Source: Neopestalotiopsis rosae (lineage: Eukaryota > Ascomycota > Sordariomycetes > Amphisphaeriales > Sporocadaceae). From it: a stretch of DNA of 64,000 nucleotides. Each line of letters opens with the position of its first letter. The first letter of the stretch is position 1. A program made the translations under genes and the position numbers. The notes under the pieces were generated by a model. The model did not search any database. It saw only the letters and a list, made by a program, of their open reading frames with translations, and was not told the DNA's origin. The stretch covers positions 1,240,001 to 1,304,000 of the forward strand of contig JALGAS010000006.1 of the NCBI GenBank assembly GCA_023078685.1, given 5' to 3'. This document shows, one piece after another, positions 1 through 10,137 of the stretch.

Positions 1-1944
1 AGTCCCATCAAAGCGATAGACCTAAAGAGACTTGAAAGGAAAGGTTCAGAACCATTAGTGATGGCTTGCGTTATATATGCTTGAAATGATAAGTGTCAGC
101 GACCACTTGCAAGCTCGATCTGGTACAGAATGCTCTTGGGAACACCGTATAGATGCTGAATTCCAGCATCACACAAAGTGGCTATCGCTCACGAGAGAGT
201 CATGCCATACGCGTCGCGATATCTCGTTCTTATCACAATAACTGGAGAGCCAATTTCCGAGGCTGATAATGGATTGATCAAACCACATTCTATATTTTTC
301 CCAACTGGGAACGATTTCCCGGGCGCGCTCTGCCCTGTCGGGAATTGCTTGGATGGGTAAGGGTTTGAGCTAATTCAAAGGGGTTTATTTGCGAGTCGCG
401 TGGTCTGGACCTCTTCATATCGCTCGCTTATGGCCATTATACAAGATACGCACGTGAGGCCATGAAAAGCACCGTAGTTCAAGCAATCAATCAATGAAAC
501 CATGGGAGTCTGTACTAACTTAAGCTACACATTTGCTTAGGTGTTCGAGATGAAACATTTGCACCGAGCAGGTTGTAAAGGGAGTAATGAAGATAATCAA
601 ACGCCTGGCCATTGTGTGCAACTGCATTTTTCGTACATTGATTGGTAGTCTGGACCCTGATCTAGATAGGTAGAATCCCGGCGCCATGGCCCAAAACTGA
701 CATGCCGACAGCACATGGCCGTTGCAAGCCACATGGCAAACCGACACTATTGCAGCCAGGGCTTCAAACTCGTGGCGATCGTACACTAAACGATAGGGCA
801 TGCTGATAAAACACTGCAGGAAACAGATTCAATCATCAAATCTCATCTTACATTGAACATCATACGGACATATTCGTGGGTCACGGAAAGCTTGACTTGA
901 AGCATAATGACGAATGGCCTGCCCTAACAGAGGATACCAGAGAATTGGGGTGAGGATTCATCCGGCTGGATTCAAAAAGAATGCTGTTTGAGATCAGTGG
1001 AGCAAGAACTGACGTATGATGGCAATTGCCGCGCCGACTACTTCCTTGCGAACAAGATTCGATTTCCAATGAAGGAATACAATCAAATAATCCTTTCAAG
1101 CTGAAAGATAAGACTAAATTTGGGACAGGTCGGACGACCAGGGCATAGCGTGGTACTGGCGTTGCCTACAACAAGGTGTCTCCCCGCGTGTCTACTTGGA
1201 CTTTTTCGAGTCATGCAAGGAGGGCAAATGCGAGTTTCGAGTATAAACGAGAATTGCATTCGGTTTCTCACAAGCAATGGACTGATCACAATCACACAGG
1301 TTTCCAGTCGCTGTCTGATAGATCTGCAATAGATTCATCATTGGATTTTATAATGTTTCTTTCCCCAGAAAACGGGAGAAGACGGTAAATGTTGGAGCCC
1401 CCTTACGAATCCACCGAAAAAGTCTCGGCACGCGTTGCCTAAAGGGCATTAGAGGCTCCCGTCATCCCAGCTCTTGTCCTACTCTTGCACCAAGAATGCC
1501 GTGACATCACCCAGCCAGCCAGCTTATGCAGATTCTTATCTCGTAATGAAAACCTGCATGATCTAGCGAGTCTAATCCAGATGTGTGCCGTCCTCCACTG
1601 CCAAGACTACGGCTATCTTATCGCAGCGGGCTTTGAGCTGGGGTTTATCGACGCTGAGCGACCTGACTCATGGGGGCCCTTGACGGAGTGCCCAGTTGTG
1701 CCCTGGGGAGGGAGAGTGAGTGAGAGCGCAGAAATGGACAGAAGGGGAAAGGTGAGGTTCGCGAGCGAGAGAGCACAGGACTACCGTAGGGTTAGAAACT
1801 AGATACCGACCCGCCGTTGCGCCGCTCTCTCTCAAACGACCGTTTCTCGCTCTTGGTGGAGATGGGAGACACACGACAATCAGTCATCGACTCATCTCAT
1901 CAAACAGCCCGGCATTGACGAACAGTCATAGCTATTTGATACGT
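1..1944. other. Intergenic region, no gene seen
   Basis: No open frame here has the composition or recognisable motifs of a gene. The longest ATG frame (about 105 codons near 1485-1802) resembles no family I know. The last 500 bases are probably promoter and leader of the permease starting at 2174. They hold GATAAG-type motifs on the minus strand at 1535-1540 and 1617-1622. A gene cut by the left edge is not apparent. Confidence 0.6.
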
Positions 1945-1957
1945 TGATAAACTATCA
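1945..1957. promoter_or_regulatory. Paired GATA-factor (AreA-type) sites
   Basis: TGATAA at 1945-1950 and, inverted, CTATCA (TGATAG on the minus strand) at 1952-1957 form two HGATAR sites one base apart. They lie about 220 bases upstream of the permease start codon. Closely spaced GATA sites are the classical binding pattern of AreA/Nit2, which activates nitrogen-source permeases under nitrogen limitation. The motif is seen; the regulation is inferred. Confidence 0.4.
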
Positions 1958-2173
1958 GTTCCGCCCTACCGCTGCCGCCGGTTGCTGCCACCACTCGGCT
2001 CGTCTTACTTATGCTTGCTATATCGTGCAGCATCAGCTCATAATCTCGGCATCTTGAGCTTTCAACAGCTCTTCTGCCATATTTTTTTCTTCTTAATTTC
2101 GCGAGCTGCGCTGGAATTAGACGGTTCTCTTGGAATAACAGAGTACTGCGAGGCCACCCTCCCACCACCAAAA

Positions 2174-3796
2174 ATGGCTGGCTCAGTTCTTACCAGCCGC
2201 AAATCCAACGAGATGGTTGCGGCTGACGATGCCCTCGCAAAGATGGGCTACAAGTCAGAACTCCCTCGGAGTCTGAGCATGTTGTCGGTCCTCGGTCTGT
2301 CCTTTGCCATCATGGCCGTGCCCTACGGTCTCAGCACCACCTTTTACATTACGCTCTCCAACGGCCAGTCCGTCACGATTATCTGGGGATGGGTTCTCCT
2401 GTCCATCATCTCGACCGCCATTGCCGCCTCCCTGGCCGAAATCTGCTCCGTCTACCCCACCGCCGGCGGTGTGTATTACTGGGCCGCTCTCCTGTCGACA
2501 CCGAAATGGGCACCGATTGCCAGCTGGATTACCGGGTGGTTGACCTTGGTCGGAAACTGGACCGTGACGCTGTCCATCAACTTTGGTGGTGCCCAACTAA
2601 TCCTCAGTGCCATTTCGCTCTGGGACGAGGACTTTGTTGCCAATGAATGGCAGACTGTTCTCATGTTCTGGGCCGTCACGCTGGTCTGTTACCTCATCAA
2701 CATTTTTGGATCCAAGTATCTGGACCAGATCAACACCATGTGCATCTACTGGACTGGAGCTTCGATTATCATTATCTTGATCGTTCTGCTGGCTATGTCG
2801 CCTTCCAAGCGTAGCGGCGAGTTCGTCTTTGCGCACTACGACTCTTCTGCCTCGGGTTGGCCCAGCGGCTGGTCCTTCTTCGTGGGACTGCTCCAGCCCG
2901 CCTACGTGCTGACTGGATACGGTATGGTGGCATCCATGTGCGAAGAGGTCCAGACTCCCGAGCGTGAGGTTCCCAAGGCCATTGTCCTGTCCGTCGTGGC
3001 CGCCGGCATCACCGGTCTGATCTACCTGATCCCCGTCCTCTTTGTCCTTCCCGACGTTCAGACTCTCCTCGACGTTGCCAACGGCCAGCCCATTGGACTC
3101 GTCTTCAAGACTGCCACCGGCAGCGCTGGTGGTGGCTTTGGCCTGCTGTTCCTGATCCTCGGCATCTGGCTGTTTGCCGGCATCGGCGCCCTGACGGCCT
3201 CGTCCCGCTGCACCTACGCCTTTGCCCGCGACGGCGCCATCCCCGGCTCCGGCCTCTGGAGCCGCGTCGACAAGCGCTTCGACATTCCCTTCTGGGCGCT
3301 GACACTCTCGGCCGTCGTCGACTGCCTGCTGGGCCTCATCTACTTTGGCTCCACGGCCGCCTTTAGCAGCTTCACGGGCGTAGCCACCATCTGCCTGTGC
3401 GCGTCCTACGGCCTGCCCATCCTCGTCTGCGTCCTGCGGGGGCGCCAGCACGTGCGCCACGCCTCGTACTCGCTCGGCAAGTTTGGCTACGTGACCAACA
3501 TCGCCACGCTGCTGTGGATCGTGCTGGCCATCTTCCTCTTCTGCATGCCCACCAACCTGACCGGCCTCGACGCCGAGAGCATGAACTACGCCAGCGTCGT
3601 CTTCGCCGGCTTCGCGGCCATCAGCATGATCTGGTACGCCGTCTGGGGACGCAAGAACTTCTCCGGCCCGCCCATCCTCAAGACCGAGATGGCCGAGGAA
3701 GGTGGCGTCGGTGTTGTAAGGGGCCACTCCATTGATGAAGAAGCGACGAAAGCAGCTAAGGATGTAAAGCAGGGTGGTGAAGAGAAGAGCGTATAA
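2174..3796 (+). CDS. Amino-acid/GABA-type permease (APC superfamily)
   Basis: A 540-residue intronless polytopic membrane protein with about 12 hydrophobic segments, of the amino acid/choline/GABA transporter family, predicted to import an amino acid or GABA across the plasma or an internal membrane. Family hallmarks are the segment near residues 82-100 (SLAEICSVYPTAGGVYYW) and the conserved cytoplasmic loop EEVQTPEREVPKAI near residue 258. The ATG at 2174 is chosen because it is the first ATG in frame giving the usual short hydrophilic N-terminus (MAGSVLTSRKS) before the first membrane segment; the open frame extends upstream without an ATG. The length is normal for the family. The substrate cannot be told from sequence. 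Paired GATA sites upstream suggest nitrogen control. Confidence 0.9.
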   Translation: MAGSVLTSRKSNEMVAADDALAKMGYKSELPRSLSMLSVLGLSFAIMAVPYGLSTTFYITLSNGQSVTIIWGWVLLSIISTAIAASLAEICSVYPTAGGVYYWAALLSTPKWAPIASWITGWLTLVGNWTVTLSINFGGAQLILSAISLWDEDFVANEWQTVLMFWAVTLVCYLINIFGSKYLDQINTMCIYWTGASIIIILIVLLAMSPSKRSGEFVFAHYDSSASGWPSGWSFFVGLLQPAYVLTGYGMVASMCEEVQTPEREVPKAIVLSVVAAGITGLIYLIPVLFVLPDVQTLLDVANGQPIGLVFKTATGSAGGGFGLLFLILGIWLFAGIGALTASSRCTYAFARDGAIPGSGLWSRVDKRFDIPFWALTLSAVVDCLLGLIYFGSTAAFSSFTGVATICLCASYGLPILVCVLRGRQHVRHASYSLGKFGYVTNIATLLWIVLAIFLFCMPTNLTGLDAESMNYASVVFAGFAAISMIWYAVWGRKNFSGPPILKTEMAEEGGVGVVRGHSIDEEATKAAKDVKQGGEEKSV

Positions 3797-6700
3797 AGTT
3801 GAAAGTTGGTCATTTCCCTTTTTTCATATCTTGAATACGAAAGACTTGGGTAGATCAAGGACTTTTGTTTCCTGTAGATGGAAGATATAGGCGTTCGATA
3901 AGCTTCAACACTGTACCATCAAATAATAACAAAGATGTACTCAACCATTTTGACGTTTTCAATTGTAGAGGGTGATGCAAGTTTATCAATGTGACATGAA
4001 TCTGAGCCAAGGTATTCTCGAATGAAGCCAATGTCAGATGAGCCAGTCAATGTCACCAAAACCCAGAGATGGCCATCTCTTGCCCAGCCAAGCCCAGCCA
4101 ATTTTGAATAATAGCACTCTTTGTAGTATGTCAAAAGAGGCAATGTGGACTGTATTATGATGACGCTCTCCGGACGCAGAATATTGTATAAAAGCATAGC
4201 ACCAAAAGCGCGCGTCTCATCCGCCCTGAAGAGACAGACCGAGGGCTTTCTCCTACTTGCTAGATCGCGCATCTACAACACAATTATGCAATCAGCGATA
4301 TATTCTTACCTGTCGAGAAACAACCCGACGGTGTCGCGACAATAACATCAGAGCTGAGGCTGATACTGACACTCAAGCGATGCATCTCGTGGCTATATTT
4401 TGTTTTTGATATTCGTTCTGTGAACCAGGAACACGATTTACTGAAGACGTTAATGGAAACTATTGCATGACGGAACATTCCAAGTGGAAAGCCACAAGTC
4501 GATTAATCGGAGTTGCTGGACTGCTGTGGCGGGCTGAATCTCACACAAACCATAACCACCTGCAGCCGCTAGAATGGATCGCTAGACGTCTAGGGTGCAT
4601 GGCAGCAGACGTGGCTTGCTTATAGTCGTCCTTGTTGGTAGCATCAATGCAATACCTAGATAATGTGACTTACCTTGGTTAGGTAGGTATGCATGCAAAT
4701 ACCACTCTGTTGAGCTTCACTCCGGAGCTGCAAGAACTGCACTACGACAGCATGCAAGAAGTGCGCAATGCTAATCATTCGGGGTTGCTGGTTTGAAGAC
4801 GGGGGGTGTCGTCGGGTTGAACCAGGAGGACACCGTCGGTCGTGTATGCACTGCGCAAAAAGACTGGTCAAGCAGCTCTCACATTGGATGAGGCCAGGCG
4901 AGGTGGAATAGTTCCCGTGATAGTCACGCAAAGAAGAAAGACGTAATAATCTCGGTCCCCTGCCAAAAGTTCACGCGTTGGCAGTGTTGCGATCATGCGT
5001 TGTGAGTATTGAACTTTGTCAAAGATTCGAAGAATATCTTAATTGACAAGTGTTATAGCAATATCTTCAGACGAGCTCCACGCACCCAGGCTGGGAATGC
5101 AATGGAATGGTGTGATGTTCGGAGCGTCCTACCGAATATAATCCCCGAACAGTGTCGCGATTGTCATTGGGCAATTAGTACGACAGCTGTAGGAAAAGTG
5201 TCACGAGGATTTCTAACACGAGATATTGGGGAGATGGATGTATGTAACTGCCTTTTCGCATCCATCTCAAAGTCCCATGCGCTTGTTGGCGTTGTGGCGA
5301 CCCCCTTGGAAGCGATGAAGCAATGCTGAAACGTAACCGTGGATTGTGGACATCGCGATGGCACATCAATGGCTGCTCTTTTTGTTCAAGACGGAGAGGG
5401 ATCAGTCCTTCTGCTGCACCAAACTTTGGTGGGGAAGAGCACGGATCCCCACCTCTGGTAGGTGACAAGGTGATAAATCAATAAGAGAAGAGAAACTCGA
5501 GCTAGGTATGCACCTGGGGGACGTGCCGAAGGCACCGAGGGTAGATCATTGAGACCCCTGATTATCAATTCGTACCAAGGCAATGGGTGAGAAGCAACAA
5601 GCAGCAGTATCTCGTCATGTGCGACGGTGTTTGTGGTACCGGCAATGAATAAGTATATCGAGGTAACCAGAGTCATCGATGAAGCAGCAGTAAAAAAAAA
5701 ATCATATATCTTCTGCTGTATGATCAGGATTAATCGTGTCGTGTCACCCGTGGTGTCCCCATGGACCATGAGAGATGTCCAAATATGTCGTTCGTATCTT
5801 GTCAATAGTAATGTCACCAGCAGGATCGCCGCGCCACGACGTCTCATTTCGGGTATGCTGATGTGCATCGATGTCGCACGACTCTGGTTGGCAGCTTGTG
5901 AATCGAAAAAAAAAGCTTTTTGCTCGACCTCTTGAGCACTGCCTGCTGAACAATCGATTCATACATGCTCAAGGCATGGGACAGTACAGTATATAGAAAC
6001 TGCATCACATTGGCCAGTGTCTCTTACTAGTCAGTCTTTACCCTCGCTCGCTCTGCAACTTGCAGTAAATGAGGTTATTCTTCAGACTTTGAAGTGAGGG
6101 TCTTGTATCAATATTTGCTCTTCAACTTCAGATGAGGCACTTGTCCTCACACAGTCCCATTCGTGTCTGCAGGAGGCACTGCCCTCAACGCCATTGAGCT
6201 GGTGGAGCAGACTGATGGGCTTGGTAATAACGTTTGAATGAAATTGTCAGCTGGCGTGACGACGTGACGCCTCTTTTGGAAGAAAGGTCAATGAACAGCT
6301 CGGAAGCCAGAGCTCTCGAGTGAACAGTGCTTTGCTTCGAGAATCCCAAAATTGCCATGGGCTCGCTCGTGGGCGCGGCATGGCCGGGAGTCAGTGAGGA
6401 GAAGGAAACCGAGGACGGAATGGTGCGTTTTCTGAGCCCTGCAAGGCTCCAGGCTTTTCGGCTGTAATAATGAGTGTAAGTGCGCACAGCTGCTTCCGGA
6501 CCGTGGCAGATCATCAACAAAGTTCACGTCTTGTTTTGCAATTTTTGACACGTCTGCTGAATGGCATTGAAAGGGCGGGATGAGAGTTATGTCTTTGCAT
6601 GTTTACCTTGATTGCATGTTTTAGTTAGCTGGACCATCTTGGAAGAAGGTTGAGCGAATGATGATCGCGGTATATGGTGGCCAAGGTAGCTGCTTGCGGT

Positions 6701-7058
6701 GACATCTCCACATGTCTCGTCCTCTGGTGCGAGGCAAAACATGGCATGCTGATGCCGCCGCCGCCAGCCCGCCAAATGTAAGCTCTTTCTGCAAGCTGTT
6801 TGGCTGCGCGTGGCACCTTGGCACGGTCTCGTTGACTTCCCCCTCACCCAGAGCTTGCCGGAGCTTCTGTAAAAACGCCCTAAAGAGCACCCTGCTTTTT
6901 AGCCTTTCCCACCCCTGGCAGGTCTCTCGGGGCTTGAGGACAAGAAGTTTAGCAACAGACGATGTGGTGCATTTGGTTGGCATTTGTGTTCCCGCTTCCA
7001 GAAGATCCACCCCCTTTCGGCTGTCTGTGGGTGGGCTGGTGGGCGACGGTGCTCAATG
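3797..7058. other. Long intergenic region, no gene seen
   Basis: About 3.3 kb with only short, non-overlapping frames lacking familiar motifs. It holds A and T homopolymer runs (for example near 5693 and 5907) and a TAGGTAGGTATGCATGC stretch at 4680-4696. A 160-codon minus-strand frame at 5386-5868 has hydrophobic stretches but nothing I recognise. Most likely this is 3' flank of the permease plus the distal promoter of the gene at 7958. Confidence 0.55.
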
Positions 7059-7957
7059 TTGCATTTCGGGGCACCTTTGACGTCTGTTTAAAAAATACCC
7101 GACGACCTGTTTTTGTTGCCTTTGCGACCGTCAGTACTTACTTTACAACTTCGATCTCGTTATTATTTATTTTTCTATTTTCTTGCTTCAACACAATTCT
7201 ATCAGATTACTCTTCTTTTGCGCTCAACTCTGTGCACTCGTAATATATCAATTCCTTCTTTGATCTGCTATTTTCTTCTTCCGCTGCTTATTTCCTCTGT
7301 CATATTACACACTCACTAACTCGCCCTTTCTTGATTTTTCGCCATCCCTCTTTTTTCCTTGTTCGTTGCTGCTGAGGCAGATCCTATTGCATCACATCGC
7401 GGGGAAAGAACCAAGCTGCCCAGTGCCTGCCAACCTGCCTGCGCCCAGTTGGTTCCCCTCCCTTCGACAATCGCGGCTGGGAAGGAAAGAAGTGAAGAAG
7501 GAGCTGGACCCCGACTGAACCTCAGCCACGCATTATTTTTCTCTCTCTCCATCTCTCAACCACTTGGAGCAGCATCTCAATCAATTAATCAACACTCTTG
7601 ACATTTTTCTTCTATCGTTTTTTGAACGCTTTGGAATACGACAGAACTGGGGCAAATTTATCACCATTGCACCGAAACCCACTATTGGTAGAGCCAAAAA
7701 GCTGTGGTCGCTGTTGCCTGTAAACAAAGGTAGAAATACTTCATACAGGCATTCCCATACGCACTCGCGCTCCTCCGTCACCATACTAAAGTAGTGGGGC
7801 TGCTCTATACCGCCAACTTCGTTCATCCCAACCACCAATCTTTTTTTCCCACATCGAGTGCACAGTCGGTGCATTGTCGCAACAACTGTACCTGGACGTT
7901 AGTACGACTTCTTTGACTATATTCGGCACTTCGTCCGTCCGATCACTAGTAGCCAAC
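7059..7957 (+). promoter_or_regulatory. ATG-free pyrimidine-rich leader/promoter of the gene at 7958
   Basis: No ATG occurs on the plus strand in these 899 bases, whereas roughly 14 would be expected by chance. The stretch is rich in CT runs (7141-7400, 7535-7560, 7838-7850), as in fungal promoters and leaders. A TATA-like TTTAAAAAATA lies at about 7087-7097, so transcription could start near 7120-7200 and give a leader of about 750 nt. Loss of ATGs is the pattern expected for a long leader under selection against upstream initiation. A leader intron is possible but I could not assign one. Confidence 0.5.
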
Positions 7958-8992
7958 ATGTTCGACAATCCACAGTGGGCAGTCGACTCGACGCGGAAGA
8001 GGGCCAGGGACGAAGAAGAGGCATTGCTAGGAACCACGGGCTTCACCGAGCACAGGAACAAGCGCCTTCATTCTCTGCCTTTGCGATCAAGCCCCGGTCA
8101 CAAGCGATGGACCGGTCCTCCTCCGACTTTTCCCAGCTCTGCGCTTGCCCCGTCCACAATCACTCCAAGCGACTCGGACTCTGAAGACTTGCATCAACAA
8201 CAGCATTTGCAGCAAAACAATGAATCGCACATGTCGTCATGGCCATATGCGCCAGGCCAGCCACAACAGCAACAGCAGTCCCCAGACTCTTGCATGGATG
8301 CCGATAGAGACACAGACATGATGGTCACGGAGGATATGCATCACTTGAACCCAGGATCGGCGCAGCCAGATATTGTCGGATCGAGCATTACTGGCCGGAT
8401 GCCTACACCCATACACGCCACTTTTGCAGCTCAGGTTCGAGGCAACAATTGGGGCGCGGCAAATGGAAGCAGCGACATGCAGTCGTCTTATGGAACCGCC
8501 TTCCCCCGAGCTTTCCCACCCTCGCAAGATCCCACCGTCCCACGATCCGCCGAGAATGTTGCAGAATGGTCCATGGTGCAAAACAGGAGATTACCGTCAC
8601 CAATTAGTGAAAGTGGCGGTGAGGACGCACCCACCAGCCCTGGAATGGTCCTGGACTCTTCTCCTGCCATGCAGCGACCGTACCTGCCGCACATGCCGCA
8701 CTCAACAAATCCAGCCATGGCTCATCCCAACGTGGAGATAGTGACCCCCCGAGCCTCAGCAGACGACGTGGGCATGATGGATATGGAGGAAGGGCAAGAT
8801 GGCTCGCCGACTTCGGCTCCTGCCACCCCCTCGCCTCGTAGCAAGTTTGGACATTCGCGCAGCAAGCACACACTCAATTCGTGGACGTTGCAACCCGGCA
8901 TGAAGAAGTCGTTCAGTATAGGTTACCGGGCCGACTGCGAGAAATGCCGCCTCAAAATCCCAGGCCACTTCAACCATATCATCGTCTCATAG
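7958..8992 (+). CDS. Uncharacterised fungal protein with conserved C-terminal CxxC motif
   Basis: 344 residues, no intron. The protein is mostly low-complexity and probably disordered: an N-terminal basic patch (STRKRARDEEE), Gln-rich stretches near residues 75-110, and Ser/Pro/Met-rich middle segments. The last 33 residues are different: a compact block with PGMKKSFSIGYRADCEKC followed by RLKIPGHFNHI, containing one CxxC pair. This block looks like the conserved core, and I believe similar C-termini occur in other ascomycete hypothetical proteins, but I know no function. The ATG at 7958 is the first ATG after an 899-nt ATG-free stretch and has A at -3. The N-terminal basic motif could be a nuclear signal. 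A regulatory role is a guess only. Confidence 0.75.
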   Translation: MFDNPQWAVDSTRKRARDEEEALLGTTGFTEHRNKRLHSLPLRSSPGHKRWTGPPPTFPSSALAPSTITPSDSDSEDLHQQQHLQQNNESHMSSWPYAPGQPQQQQQSPDSCMDADRDTDMMVTEDMHHLNPGSAQPDIVGSSITGRMPTPIHATFAAQVRGNNWGAANGSSDMQSSYGTAFPRAFPPSQDPTVPRSAENVAEWSMVQNRRLPSPISESGGEDAPTSPGMVLDSSPAMQRPYLPHMPHSTNPAMAHPNVEIVTPRASADDVGMMDMEEGQDGSPTSAPATPSPRSKFGHSRSKHTLNSWTLQPGMKKSFSIGYRADCEKCRLKIPGHFNHIIVS

Positions 8993-10137
8993 AAGGACGA
9001 GAACGGACAGAACATGACTTGGCATAGTTGCTTAAGGCAACCCAGCAAGGCAGTGTTTAAGAAGCTAAGAGAAACTCCGAGTCTCGCAAAGTATGCCATG
9101 CCTCAGACAGAGGAATGCACTGGAAGGATTTTTCCTATGGGCAGGAATTGCTTAATCATGGCGGCGCCAGCCAGCTGTGGCACATTGTCCGTTGCATTAG
9201 CTGGATGAGGAAGCGAAATTTGTCGAGTTTGAGATACTACAAGCGGCATGGGAGAAATGTACGGAGAACAGACACACATATTCTCCTCACAGCGAGAATT
9301 ATTTCCTTATTGTTATTGCATCGCCTGGATCAGGGTTTCGTTTTTTTTTTTAGGTCAAAATACCCTCCACGCTCACTTGCATCTTGGTTTGTCTTTTCCC
9401 GGAGTTGGTCACTCGTCATGACATCAGAACATGTCAGCAGGACCAAGGAGTTCAGGCCTGGTATTTGAGGGACATACAGAGCCCTGTCTAATAGTTTGAC
9501 CATACCACAGTTTGACAGCGTTTTTGCCATGGATACTTATAGATTACTACATGAATCAGACATTGAATTGTTTGTGGTACGTAGGTGTCACAGTAGTTGT
9601 TCAGTTTTCAGTGCCTGATTGCAATGTTCTTGTGTCGCGTTAGACCCCAATACCTTTTTGTCTTGTTTAGTCAGCCACAAGCATATCCGTAGTCTACAAT
9701 TCTTCCATTTGACGTCGGAGATGCAGCCGCTGTGCAAGGTCCATAGAAGCAGCGCATGCATGATTGTGTCTTTTTTCTTTAGTTCCCTTGTGGCTCGAGG
9801 AAGTCGCGTAAATTGCTTAATGAGATCGCGACTGCCTTCTAATGAGGAAACACGTGAATGCTTGTCAGTGAACCCTTGACGCGACAAAATTGAGTGATTA
9901 TGCCAGTGGAATATCTGAGTTGGATTTTCGTCATTAGTGAAAACGTTCTGTCCAATTAGACTTGAAGTCGCTGCTTCACATCACATTGGCAGTTATTCCA
10001 GCTCAAAGTAAGAAACACATACATGGCAACAACGACACGGGGGAAAGAATTACAAGAACTTTTTATACGCTCTGTCTCTTTACACGTTCTCGTAAATCTT
10101 TGAAGCTCTGCTTTGGGCAGCACGTCGGACTTGCACA
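8993..10137. other. Intergenic region, no gene seen
   Basis: 3' flank of the preceding gene and promoter of the F-box gene. It contains a T run near 9341-9351 and only short unsupported frames. Confidence 0.55.

Noticed and set aside
1485..1802. 105-codon plus-strand frame upstream of the permease
   Set aside because: Polar, motif-free and located in the expected promoter; no support as a gene.
2597..3727. 376-codon minus-strand frame inside the permease gene
   Set aside because: Antisense shadow; the plus-strand product is a clear 12-segment transporter.
5386..5868. 160-codon minus-strand frame with hydrophobic stretches
   Set aside because: No signal-peptide or transmembrane pattern consistent with a family, ordinary non-coding composition, and no splice-extended partner exons.
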